Source: Chloroflexota bacterium (GTDB taxonomy: Bacteria; Chloroflexota; Limnocylindria; Limnocylindrales; CSP1-4). Taken from it: a stretch of DNA of 42,152 nucleotides. Each line of letters begins with the position of its first letter. The first letter of the stretch is position 1. Below the pieces are notes generated by a model. That model did no database searches. It was not told the origin of the DNA and saw only the letters and a program-made list of their open reading frames with translations. Positions 7,490 through 15,332 of this stretch are shown here, one piece after another. Location of the stretch: contig JAKAMV010000004.1 in the NCBI GenBank assembly GCA_021812735.1, positions 1 to 42,152 on the forward strand. Reading direction: 5' to 3'. The position numbers and the translations under genes are program-made.

Positions 7490-7914
7490 GCACCAAGTCC
7501 ACCCTCCGGGCGGCAGCGAACGAGGAGGTGCGGGCGCAACGACTCCCCGAGGGCGCCCGTTGCGCGATCTGCCGCACCGACCGCTCGCTCGTTCTGGTCG
7601 GCCCTTCTATCCGCTGCTACGCGCACCGCCGCTCGACCGTCCGGGCGGTCGAGGCACATCACCTCGCTGGTGCAGCCAACCTGCCGGGGTTGGTGGCGCC
7701 GTACGCGGCCAACGCTCACCGGGAGTTCCACGACTGGGAACGCGCGCTCGGGCTCGACGAACTGCCGCCCGCCGGCGGCGAGCCCTTGCTCCTGCTCGCC
7801 CACGTGCTCAAGGGCATCGGGCTGCTCGTGCTCCAGCTCTCCCACTGGCTCGCCGCGTACCTCGCGGCCCGCGAGCAGGGCGGGGACGGGCCCGAGTTCC
7901 CGCTCGTCCCGTGA
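7486..7914 (+). CDS. HNH-type zinc protein (probable endonuclease) with C-terminal hydrophobic segment
   Basis: A 142-residue protein with the ligand pattern of HNH nucleases: C26 and C29 (CAIC), C44 and H47 (RCYAH), then VEAHHLAG with H58/H59, N65, and AANAHREFHDW with N76 and H78. The His-Asn-His arrangement between zinc ligands is what makes an HNH active site, and HNH nucleases are a recurrent casposon gene. Residues about 97-126 (PLLLLAHVLKGIGLLVL, SHWLAAYLAA) form an unusual hydrophobic helix or pair of helices, so membrane contact or a hydrophobic interface is possible. It starts on the stop of the HTH gene and ends on the GTG of polB (GTGA), so the three genes form a tightly coupled operon. 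Confidence 0.8.
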   Translation: MSTKSTLRAAANEEVRAQRLPEGARCAICRTDRSLVLVGPSIRCYAHRRSTVRAVEAHHLAGAANLPGLVAPYAANAHREFHDWERALGLDELPPAGGEPLLLLAHVLKGIGLLVLQLSHWLAAYLAAREQGGDGPEFPLVP

Positions 7915-10900
7915 CCCGTCGCCCTCGATCGGGAGGCGACTACCGCGGCCCGATCGCCGTCCGGGCGCACGTGCCGTCCGCCCGCCGCCGCCAGCCCCCG
8001 TCCTCGCTCGGCAGGCCCGGGCTTGTGCTCGTGCTCGACACCGAGACCACGACCGACCCATCGCAGCGGCTCCTGTTCGGCTCGTACCGCGTCCTCCGGG
8101 CCCGAACGGGCAAGCTCATCGAGGAGGGGCTGTTCTACGCGCACGACCTGCCGTCGGGCGATCTCGCCACGCTCGAGCGCTACGTCGCCGAGCACGCCGA
8201 CGACGACGGCGGACAGCTCCGACTCCTGTCCCGTGCCGAGTTCGTCGAGGAGGTGCTCTGGAGGGTCGGCCACCAGGCGCGGGCGCGGATTGTCGGCTTC
8301 AACCTGCCGTTCGACCTGAGCCGCCTCGCCGTCCACGTCGCCCCCGCCCGCGGCATGGGCGGTGGCTTCTCGCTGCGGCTCTGGGAGTGGCGGGACCCGG
8401 CGGGCCGCCGGCTGCTCGACCGGTGGCGGCCGACGATCCGGGTCAAGACGATCGACGCGCGGCGCCAGCTCATCAGCTTCGGCACCCCGGGCTCCCTCGA
8501 CCCGGAGCACCGCGTCGGCCGCGGCTACCGGGGGCGGTTCCTGGACCTCCGGGCGCTCGCCTACGCGCTGACCGATCGGGGCCACTCGCTCGCGTCGGCG
8601 GCGCGGGCCTTCGGCGTCGAGCGCGGCAAGGACCGCGTCGAGCGCCACGGGGTCGTGAGCGAGGCGTACATCGACTACAACCGCCAGGACGTGCGCCTGA
8701 CCTTCGAGCTTCATCAGGCGCTCATGGCCGAGTGGGCGAGGCACCCGGTCGAGCTCGACCCGGAGCGGGCGTTCTCGCCCGCCGCGGTGGGCAAGGCGTA
8801 CCTGCGCGCGATGGGGGTCCGCCCGCCGATGGATCGCCCCAACCACGTCCCCGATGAGGTCTTGGGACGGTCCATGGCCGCCTACTACGGCGGGCGGGCG
8901 GAGTGCCGGGTCCGGCGGGTGCCGCTCCCGGTCCGCTATGTCGACTTCACCTCGATGTACCCGAGCGTGTTCGGGCTCGAGGGCCTGTGGCGCTGGGTCG
9001 TGTGCGACCACTTCGAGGTCGAGGACGCGACCGGGGACGCCCGGGCCTACCTCGCGTCCGCCACCCGCGAGGGGCTCCACGACCCGGCCGCATGGCCGCC
9101 GCTCGCCGGGGTCGTCTGCCGGGTGCGCCCGGCGGGCGAGCTGCTCCCGGTCCGCGCTCGCTACGGGGCGGACCCCGACGGCGGCGCGGGCAACCCCGCC
9201 TGGACGATCGGGCTCAACCGCCTCCACGCGCCGGTCGAGCTCTGGTACACGCTCGCCGACCTCGTCGCGGCCAAGCTCCTCGGCGGCCGGGCGCCCGTGG
9301 TGCTCGAGGCCGTCCGCGTCGTCCCGGTCGGGACCGCCGAGAGGCTGCGCCCGGTGCGGCTCCGCGGGGCCGTCCGCGTCGACCCGCGACGCGACGACCT
9401 GTTCCGCCGCGTGATCGAGGAGCGCCAGAGGATCAAGCGGGACCCCTCGATCCCGGCCCACGAGCGTGACCGGCTCGAGCACTTCCTCAAGGTGTTCGCC
9501 AACGCCGCCAGCTACGGCGTGTTCGCCGAGGTCCGCCAGCTCGACCGGCCGGGCGAGGTCACGGGGTTCGGCCTGTGGCCGTTCACAGCCCGCTTGGCAG
9601 CGCCCGAGGAGCCGGGCGAGTTCAGCTTCCCGCCGCTCGCCGCGACGGTCACCGGCGGCGGCCGGCTCCTGCTCGCGCTGCTCGAGGCCGACGTCGAGGC
9701 GGCCGGCGGCAGCTACGTCGCCTGCGACACCGACTCGCTGCTCATCGTCGCGTCGCCGACGGGCGGGCCCATCGCCATGCCCCACGGCACGCGTCGCGCT
9801 ACGCGCCGGCACGCGCGTGGCAAAGGGGGCACTCGACCGCAACCGCATGACCATAACGACCATGGCGGACCGTGCATAGCGCCCATGCACGTAGGCATGC
9901 CCGTAGTGCCCACCATGCGTATGGATCATGCGCGGAGCGAGGAAATCGACCATGCATGGACCGTGGCACGGACCATACGGGTACGCCCGTAGCCACGCCC
10001 GTAGATATGCCCGTTGCATGCACCATGCACATGGCCCATTGCGGCACCACGCCCACGGACCATGTGCACGCGCTCTCGTACGCCCAGGTCGACGCGATCC
10101 GGGCTGGCCTCAACCGGCTGAGCCCGTACCGGCGGGACGCGGTCCCCGAACTGCTCAAGCTCGAGCCAGAGAACGGCCCGCCGGCGGGCCATCCCGGTGC
10201 CGGCCCGCTCCACGCCGTCGCGCTGAGCGCGAAGCGCTACGCCCTCTACAACCCGAGCCCCGCCGGGCCCGTCATCCGCAAGGCCTCGAACCACGGCCTC
10301 GGGCTGTATCGCCGGCCGTTCGCGGATCTCGAGCCCGACGTGGGGCAGGAGGGGCGCGCCTGGCCGGCCTGGGCCGAGGAGGTCTGGCAGCGGGTGATCG
10401 CCGAGGCCGAGGGGCGCGACCCGGCCCCCGAGCCCGACTGGTTCGGGCTGCCCGCGGTGAGCCAGATCCACGTCTCGAGCCCACACGTCCTGCGCCCGTT
10501 CGCCGCGCTCAACGCGGGCAAGAGCTACGCCGACCAGGTCAAGCCGTTCAACTTCGGCCTGCTCGCCCACCGCGACCCGCTGTGCGCGCTGCCGACCGAG
10601 CTCGAGGGCCGCGAGGTCACCCCGGTCGCGCCGTACACGGGCGAGCCGTCCGAGTACCTGGGGCTCCCGTGGGCGAACCGGGTCGACGGGCGGCCCCTGC
10701 GCGTGACCACCGGCCGGCCGCGGTCAGGGGAGGTGCGCGTCACGACGTACGGCGACGTTGTCGCCGACTACCGGCTGCACCCCGAGCACAAGAGCGGCGA
10801 CCCGCGCGGCGGCCCCGGGGTCCGGGGCAGCGTCGGGGTCCTGCCGAGGCTCCACGTCGTCGCGACCGAGGTCCGGCACATCGGCAAGGAGTCCAACCGA

Positions 10901-11155
10901 CTCGAGGAGGTCGAGAACGGGGAACTGTCAGCGGCCGACGAGGTGTACACGGAGTATCGCGACCCATCGGCGGAGTGGGAGCACGAGGTGCTGCCGCGGC
11001 TGCGGGAGATGGGCGCCGCGCGAGTGGCGGAGCTCACGGGCACCCCCGAGCGGACGGTTCGCTCGTGGCTGCGCGAGGGGCGGGTGCCTCGGGAGCCGGT
11101 GCGGGGACGGCTCGCGGATCTTGCTCGAACACACGCAGCGCCGACCGCGTCCTGA
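7911..11155 (+). CDS. polB: Casposon family B DNA polymerase, reading frame interrupted
   Basis: Replicative-type DNA polymerase expected to copy or fill in the casposon. From GTG 7911 the exonuclease motifs are LDTETTTD (D43, E45), GFNLPFDL (D135) and YNRQDVRLT (Y256, D260). Polymerase motif A is DFTSMYPSVF (D345), motif B is KVFANAASYGVF (K527) and motif C is CDTDSLLI (D606, D608). All catalytic residues are present. Just after motif C the frame enters a repeat-rich insert and stops at 9992; the thumb and C-terminus (HALSYAQVDAIRAGL, AVPELLKLE, AKRYALYN) continue in another frame to 11155. The two frames overlap only in 9857-9992 and no classic slippery site is seen there. The last 60 residues form an HTH like that of the Cas1 protein. 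Either disrupted, frameshifted, or misassembled at the repeat. Confidence 0.88.
9788..10051. repeat. CCATGC/GCATGG-rich palindromic insert in polB
   Basis: This ~270-bp block differs from the rest of polB in base and word use. It is full of degenerate copies of ACCATGC-N-ATGG words (for example around 9911, 9949, 9970 and 10021) and local palindromes such as CCATGCATGG (9949-9958), plus three CCCGTAG-like repeats at 9987-10014. It is bracketed by CCCACGG at 9781-9787 and 10052-10058. Family B polymerases normally have a short loop here, so it looks like an insertion, although removing exactly one repeat period (271 bp) does not restore the frame. Confidence 0.7.
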
Positions 11156-11266
11156 GTCGAACGAGCTCCGCCGGGCGTCCCGCCCTCGGCTGGCCGGTGG
11201 GCTTCGTCGTGCCACAGCCGGGATCGACGGGGCGGGCGCGTTGCCGGGGTACAGGCGAGTGTCGTG

Positions 11267-11488
11267 CTAGCCGCTTATCCGGCGCTTACGCCGCATGTCG
11301 ATCCATTCGGCCGAGCCGTCCCAGAACGCCGCCGATGCTGGGTCGCGGCCGAGCGCTGTCGCGTGTGCCTCCCAGACGGCCACGAGCGCCTCGGCCATGT
11401 CCTCGGGCATCCCGGGTCCAGTCAGGCGGCGCAGGACAGCGACGTGGCGGGCCGTGTAGATGCGCGGAGGGTCGGGTCGGTGGTTCAT
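11267..11488 (-). CDS. Small hypothetical protein
   Basis: A 73-residue frame (MNHRPDPPRIYTARHVAVLR...) with a plausible amphipathic middle (EDMAEALVAVWEAHATALGR) and a basic C-terminus ending RRKRRISG. No family recognised. It lies on the strand opposite polB, 111 bases beyond its end, within the casposon. It is the best coding candidate in the stretch between polB and the tRNA-like gene, but the case rests on composition only. A second overlapping frame upstream (11485-11709) has the Ser/Arg/Pro composition of noncoding DNA. Confidence 0.45.
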   Translation of the reverse strand: MNHRPDPPRIYTARHVAVLRRLTGPGMPEDMAEALVAVWEAHATALGRDPASAAFWDGSAEWIDMRRKRRISG

Positions 11489-11921
11489 GGGGTCATGATG
11501 TCCGGCGGTGTGCCAGCTAGACCGTCACGACGGCAAGCAAGCCGTTCTATAGTCACAGGCGGCCGACCACCACTACGGACAGAAGTCACGCCGCCGGACG
11601 ATTCCGCTGGCCCATGGGTCGAGGCCATGGCACCCGGCCGGGTCGAGCGTCGCGCGGTCGCCGCCAGAATCGGTGGTGCCTTGTACGACAGTTCCGATGG
11701 GCTCTGCACTCAGGGCTGATCGGCGGGCGCCGGACCGGCAACGTTGAGACTCCAGCCAGGGGCAGTGTCTAGGTTTGAGCGGGGGGCAAGGGCCATAGAA
11801 CGGACGTTCTATTAGAAGCACCCGACCAGTCGCCGGGCCAAGCACGGATTACGCACGCGAGCGTGTATTGACACCGGCATGCCCGGAGCTGTCCACTATG
11901 CGCGATCCCTAGGGATCGGAT
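11489..11921. other. Gene-poor stretch inside casposon
   Basis: No convincing protein gene. It holds a LexA-like box at 11798-11809 and a perfect 16-bp palindrome CGATCCCTAGGGATCG at 11903-11918 just before the tRNA-like gene. The GC content is lower than that of the chromosome. Confidence 0.5.
11795..11812. promoter_or_regulatory. LexA-like SOS box candidate
   Basis: ATAGAACG-GA-CGTTCTAT is a perfect inverted repeat whose core GAACGGACGTTC matches the Gram-positive type LexA consensus GAAC-N4-GTTC. The nearest downstream feature on the plus strand is the tRNA-like gene at 11922. LexA binding is an inference and the consensus of this organism is unknown. Confidence 0.45.
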
Positions 11922-11997
11922 GGGCCGGTGGCGAAGAGGAAACGCGCCGTTCTGGCAAGCTCGGCATGCAAGGGTTCGATTCCCTTCCGGCCCTCCA
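11922..11997 (+). tRNA. tRNA-like gene with encoded CCA and abnormal anticodon arm
   Basis: Seventy-six bases with a perfect 7-bp acceptor stem (GGGCCGG/CCGGCCC), discriminator T and encoded CCA. The D-arm is GCG...CGC with GG in the loop, and the T-arm is AAGGG-TTCGATT-CCCTT, a canonical T-loop. The anticodon arm (11947-11964) pairs only over CCG/CGG, leaving a 12-base loop. If read as CTGGCAA the anticodon would be GGC (Ala), but stem pairing does not support it. A diverged or mobile-element tRNA, or a tRNA mimic, fits best. Confidence 0.62.
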
Positions 11998-11999
11998 AA

Positions 12000-12322
12000 A
12001 CCACAGATGTACCGAATTCTTACTAGGAGTTTGGTCGTAGGATCTTGACACGAGAAACGATGCGACCGAAGATCGCCGTTGCCAGAACGGCCTTCGGAGC
12101 GATCCGTTGGCATGACCGAGCGGAAGAGCCGGTAGGTCCCAAACATCTAGCTAGATGGGGCCGCCGGCTTTTCTTGTGTCTCCGATCAACCGAGGAGCGC
12201 CGCGATCTCCCTGCACGTCCAGACATGGTCTGAGAGCTCCGCAGCCACCGCGCGGGTGCACGGGTAATCGCCTCACAGCACGTCCTCCCGAAGCGGGTTC
12301 GCTGTGAGGGCTACCGGATTGG
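12000..12322. other. Noncoding stretch with several inverted repeats
   Basis: No convincing gene. It contains the palindrome CATCTAGCTAGATG (12145-12158) inside larger complementary arms AGCCGG (about 12127) and CCGGCT (about 12167) followed by TTTCTT, a terminator-like arrangement on the plus strand. A perfect 8-bp inverted repeat CTCACAGC/GCTGTGAG lies at 12272-12279 and 12301-12308, just past the stop codon of the XRE gene, and may be its terminator. A structured RNA between 12030 and 12175 is possible but unproven. Confidence 0.45.
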
Positions 12323-12568
12323 CTAGCCGGTCATCCCCGCCCGCACCTCCGCCACCACGGCGTCGGCGTCGAGGCGGAGGACCGCGGCCACCTCGAGGAA
12401 CTCCACCAGGTCGAGCCGCCGCTCGCCGCGCTCATACTTGGCGACGAACGACTGCGGGCGGCCGAGGGCCTGGGCGACGTCCGCCTGGGTCATCCCCTGC
12501 GCGCGCCGTCCGGCGATGAGCAGCTCGCACATGCGCGCGTACGCGACGGTGAACACGGACCTGGTCAT
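12323..12568 (-). CDS. XRE-family (Cro/CI type) repressor
   Basis: An 81-residue protein consisting almost wholly of an XRE helix-turn-helix: LLIAGRRAQGMTQADVAQAL, GRPQSFVAKYERGERRLDL, then a short helix VEFLEVAAVLRLD. The fit to the family is clear and the length is normal for stand-alone XRE proteins. It is transcribed away from the secreted peptidase gene at 12662, and the 93-bp divergent gap contains a perfect inverted repeat (12615-12629) that is the natural candidate operator. The simplest model is a repressor of its own gene and of the peptidase gene. Confidence 0.88.
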   Translation of the reverse strand: MTRSVFTVAYARMCELLIAGRRAQGMTQADVAQALGRPQSFVAKYERGERRLDLVEFLEVAAVLRLDADAVVAEVRAGMTG

Positions 12569-12614
12569 CGCGCCCTGCCAGCCACGGGCCCGACGCTAAG
12601 TCCGTTTCGGGATC

Positions 12615-12629
12615 ATCCCAAAATGGGAT
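12615..12629. promoter_or_regulatory. Inverted-repeat operator candidate between XRE and peptidase genes
   Basis: ATCCCA-AAA-TGGGAT is a perfect 6-bp inverted repeat with a 3-bp centre in the divergent gap. Its position, 33 bases before the peptidase ATG and 46 bases from the XRE start, fits binding by the XRE protein. Inferred. Confidence 0.55.
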
Positions 12630-12661
12630 ACTTGGCGAGGAGTCGCGGTCTGGGGGAACAG

Positions 12662-13900
12662 ATGGCACGTTGGAGAGATCGGCCCAGGGCAGGGTCGTGG
12701 GCCCGCATCGCCGCCCTCGCCCTCGCCGGCGTGCTGCTCGCGGCGTGCACGCCATCGCTGCCCCCCGAGTCACCGTCTGCAGCGGATCGCACGCACCCCG
12801 CGACCGAGGCGCCACCAACCATGGCCCTCCAGGCGGAGCCGAGCACGCCGCCAAGTCTCTTGCCGACCGCCCCAACACCCAGGCCGACACCCTCCGCGAT
12901 CGCGACGCCCCCTTCGCCGCGTCTCGTCACTACGCCTCGACCTACCGCGACGGGCGACATGTGGGCGCCCACGCCACCGCCGCTCCAGGCGTTCCAGGCG
13001 CCCACGTCGGCGACCACCATCCCAACGATCTTCACGACGCCACCCGGCTGGGTTGTCACGATCGGCCAGCAGGCCTCGCCTGGCGCGACCGTGGAGTTCC
13101 AGGAGTCCTCCGACCTCGTCACCTGGGACACGCTCGCGACTGTCGTGGCCGACGCGTCGGGCTCGGCAACCTGCACGGTCCGGCCGGTCCGCACCGCGTA
13201 CTACCGCGCGTACGTCGCCGGCCAGCTCACGGCCCCGGCCCGCGGCGTGGTCGTGCCGACCGGGGAGTGGACCGGCTGGGTGGTGGGCAACGGCCCCTAC
13301 TCCGGCGTTACGGGCACGTTCACGGTGCCCAACCTCGTGGTGCCCACGCAAGCGCGGACCGTCGTGTCTGAGTGGGTCGGCCTCGACGGGGTGGCGGGCT
13401 CCTCGCTCATCCAGGCCGGGGTCTCGGAGGTCACCACGCCCGGCTCCCAGGAGGTGACCTGCCTGGAGGGGTGGGAGATCCTGCCCGACGCACCGACCTA
13501 CATCGACTGGAACCGGCTGTCGGTCCTCCCCGGCCACCGCGTGACCGCCACCATCTGGCGGGTGTCGGGGACGCAGTGGGGCATCGAGCTCACGGACGGC
13601 ACGACGGGACAGACCTTCGTCACCACGCAGCCGTACGGTGGCTCCGGGACGTCAGCGGACTGGATCGTCGAGGCGCCCGCCGACACCGCCACCGGGAGCG
13701 TGGTCACGCTCGGCCACTTCACGCCCGCGATCACGTTCACCGGTGCCCGGTTCAGCGGGGAACCGGGCGCCGTCTCCAGCACCGTCCCCGAGAAGCTGGG
13801 GCCGATCGTCCAGGCCGGGTTGACGGTGGCCGTCCCGTCGGACCTGTCGGGTGACGGCTTCGCGGTCGCCTACGGCAGCTCGGTCCCGGCGGCGCCGTAA
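12662..13900 (+). CDS. Lipoprotein with glutamic peptidase (G1, eqolisin) domain
   Basis: A 412-residue exported protein. The N-terminus is a lipoprotein signal (ARIAALALAGVLLAACTP, lipid Cys29), followed by a Pro/Thr-rich linker to about residue 120 and an Ig- or FnIII-like segment (ASPGATVEFQESSDLVTWDT). The peptidase domain from about 200 matches family G1: WTGWVVGNGPYSGVTGTF, VVSEWVGLDGVAGSSLIQ, GWEILPDAP, TSADWIVEAP. Gln251 and Glu337 align with the catalytic Gln-Glu pair of scytalidoglutamic peptidase, and their spacing is close to that of the fungal enzyme. It would act at low pH outside the cell. An in-frame ATG at 12623 would overlap the operator, so I prefer 12662. G1 peptidases are mainly fungal, so a bacterial copy as casposon cargo is notable. 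Confidence 0.83.
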   Translation: MARWRDRPRAGSWARIAALALAGVLLAACTPSLPPESPSAADRTHPATEAPPTMALQAEPSTPPSLLPTAPTPRPTPSAIATPPSPRLVTTPRPTATGDMWAPTPPPLQAFQAPTSATTIPTIFTTPPGWVVTIGQQASPGATVEFQESSDLVTWDTLATVVADASGSATCTVRPVRTAYYRAYVAGQLTAPARGVVVPTGEWTGWVVGNGPYSGVTGTFTVPNLVVPTQARTVVSEWVGLDGVAGSSLIQAGVSEVTTPGSQEVTCLEGWEILPDAPTYIDWNRLSVLPGHRVTATIWRVSGTQWGIELTDGTTGQTFVTTQPYGGSGTSADWIVEAPADTATGSVVTLGHFTPAITFTGARFSGEPGAVSSTVPEKLGPIVQAGLTVAVPSDLSGDGFAVAYGSSVPAAP

Positions 13901-14164
13901 CGGCACGAGGCGACCCGGGCTGCATGGAAACCTAGTGCCGGGCCGGTCAAGCGGGGCCGGCGTTGGCGGGCCCGATGCGGCGGAAGGCGCTTGCCTCGCA
14001 CCGCCTGATCACCCGTCGCGCTCCCAAACGCACTTGGGATTCTTCGGCGCTCTCATCCGTACCTCGGGGATAACCCGCTTGACGGGAGCGCATCTCTGGC
14101 GGACCTTGCTCATAAAGGAAGGTGAGCCCATCCCTCGGGCAGGGGGCAGCATCTGGAGTCGATC
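13901..14164. other. Intergenic stretch, nothing recognised
   Basis: About 260 bases between the peptidase and the next small gene. I see no gene, terminator with a T-run, or strong promoter. Confidence 0.5.
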
Positions 14165-14353
14165 ATGACCGAGACCGCATACACCCAGAAGGACCACGAG
14201 TACGGTCGGGTGGTCCTCGACGCGCTGAGGCTGCAGCACAGCTGCGAGCTCGCGGGGATGTCTGTGCAGGCAGCAATGGCTCGCGAGATCCGCAGGCATG
14301 CGACGGAGCGGCAGGTTGCGCTCTACATCACCAGCGGACCACATCTGAAGTGA
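14165..14353 (+). CDS. Small hypothetical protein, possibly DNA-binding
   Basis: A 62-residue frame from ATG 14165 with an AGTCGATC leader and no strong ribosome-binding site. The middle (RVVLDALRLQHSCELAGM, VQAAMAREIRRHATERQ) is helical and could be a small HTH or ribbon-helix protein, but no family is recognised. It is followed closely by the gene at 14391 on the same strand and shares its lower GC content. Coding status is moderately likely from its normal amino-acid composition. Confidence 0.5.
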   Translation: MTETAYTQKDHEYGRVVLDALRLQHSCELAGMSVQAAMAREIRRHATERQVALYITSGPHLK

Positions 14354-14390
14354 GAGTCCGCGGTGGCCACCCGCCGCGTGGGTGCCAGCG

Positions 14391-15185
14391 ATGACCGAGC
14401 CATCCGTGCGAGTCGCACCGATCCCCGGCAAACGGCCGAACGCCGCATGCCGTCTGATCGACGAAGTCACCGGGCACACGTTCAGAGCTATTCCGCGTTC
14501 AACGATCGGCGGGCCCGACGTGCAGGTCGCGCGCCGTGTCCACAGCCGCTGCGTGTCGCGCTACCAGGCGATCGGCCTCCTGCTCGCGTTCAACCAGCCC
14601 GACGACGGCTACGCGCTGCTGCGCGGCCTCATGCTCGACGCCCAGCGGCTCCAGGTCATGGCGCGACGCCCGACGGCCCGGGTCGCCCTGGCCATCGGAT
14701 GGATGGAAGGAGCCGTGCGGGACTTGGAGGACAGGGCGGCGACGGCGGACCGCGTCGGCGAGAGGCGGTTCGCGGCAGCGATCCGGGCGATCACCGTCCC
14801 GCAACGCGAGGCGCTCGACCGCGTCCAGCGCGAGTCCGGCGTTCGGCGTCGGCTGCACCTCCCCGACGAAGGGAAGCCGCTGGCCGTCGCGGCCGGCCAC
14901 CCCGAGGACGAACTGGACTACGTGATCGGGTCCGACCCGACGCACGGGTCCCTGCCAGCGTCGCTCTGGCACGACCGAGGCGTCGCGGGAGGCGGTGCCA
15001 TCGTCGTCGGTGGCAGCGATGCCGGATGGCGCAACACGGTCGCCGACCGGGCGACGCGGCACATGGTGCGCGCGACGGCGGCCCTCGCCGCGATCTGCGG
15101 CTTCCCGAACTCGGCCGACGTGTCCGCGTACGCCGCCGACATCGAGCGCCGCCTGGATGCCGAGGATCTTCCGGGGAAAGACTAG
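14391..15185 (+). CDS. Hypothetical helical protein (possibly DUF5677-like)
   Basis: About 264 residues from ATG 14391 (GTG 14382 is an alternative). The segment RYQAIGLLLAFNQPDDGYALLRGLMLDAQRLQVMA, quoted here only in part, has the feel of the DUF5677 helical domain (paired helices with conserved Arg/Glu near a Leu-Leu-Arg), as does the C-terminal HMVRATAALAAICGF. The middle, from about 140 to 215, is charged and contains HPEDELDYVIGSDPTHG. No signal peptide or membrane segment. DUF5677 proteins are sometimes found beside abortive-infection genes, but the match is weak and I treat the protein as unknown cargo of the casposon. Confidence 0.65.
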   Translation: MTEPSVRVAPIPGKRPNAACRLIDEVTGHTFRAIPRSTIGGPDVQVARRVHSRCVSRYQAIGLLLAFNQPDDGYALLRGLMLDAQRLQVMARRPTARVALAIGWMEGAVRDLEDRAATADRVGERRFAAAIRAITVPQREALDRVQRESGVRRRLHLPDEGKPLAVAAGHPEDELDYVIGSDPTHGSLPASLWHDRGVAGGGAIVVGGSDAGWRNTVADRATRHMVRATAALAAICGFPNSADVSAYAADIERRLDAEDLPGKD

Positions 15186-15332
15186 GGCTGGAAGCCTCTT
15201 CATCGCAAGGGTGTCCAGGGGCAGGCAGGGCCGCGGATCTTGATGTGGGCGCGTTCGTGACAGTCAACCGTACCTAGACTCTTTCTACCATTGCGTGACC
15301 GGCGGGCCACGCCGCACTAACAGGAGACGGGG

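Noticed and set aside
7716..10019. Very long open frame on the minus strand opposite polB
   Set aside because: Arg/Ala/Gly-rich composition typical of antisense in high-GC DNA; polB motifs on the plus strand are decisive.
9781..10058. Simple 271-bp insertion with a 7-bp target duplication (CCCACGG)
   Set aside because: Removing exactly one period leaves the polymerase out of frame, so a single clean insertion is not sufficient. Kept only as a flanking repeat.
9780..10060. Intein or group II intron in polB after motif C
   Set aside because: Far too short (about 270 bp), no intein splice motifs or intron domain V hairpin, and the frame changes across it.
11485..11709. Small minus-strand frame between polB and the tRNA-like gene
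   Set aside because: Ser/Arg/Pro-rich, no ribosome-binding site, no domain. Overlap with the next frame may be chance.
11769..12146. Minus-strand frame containing GPEGNRTLACRAC
   Set aside because: The phrase GNRTL is the antisense translation of a tRNA T-arm, so the frame is an artefact of the tRNA-like gene.
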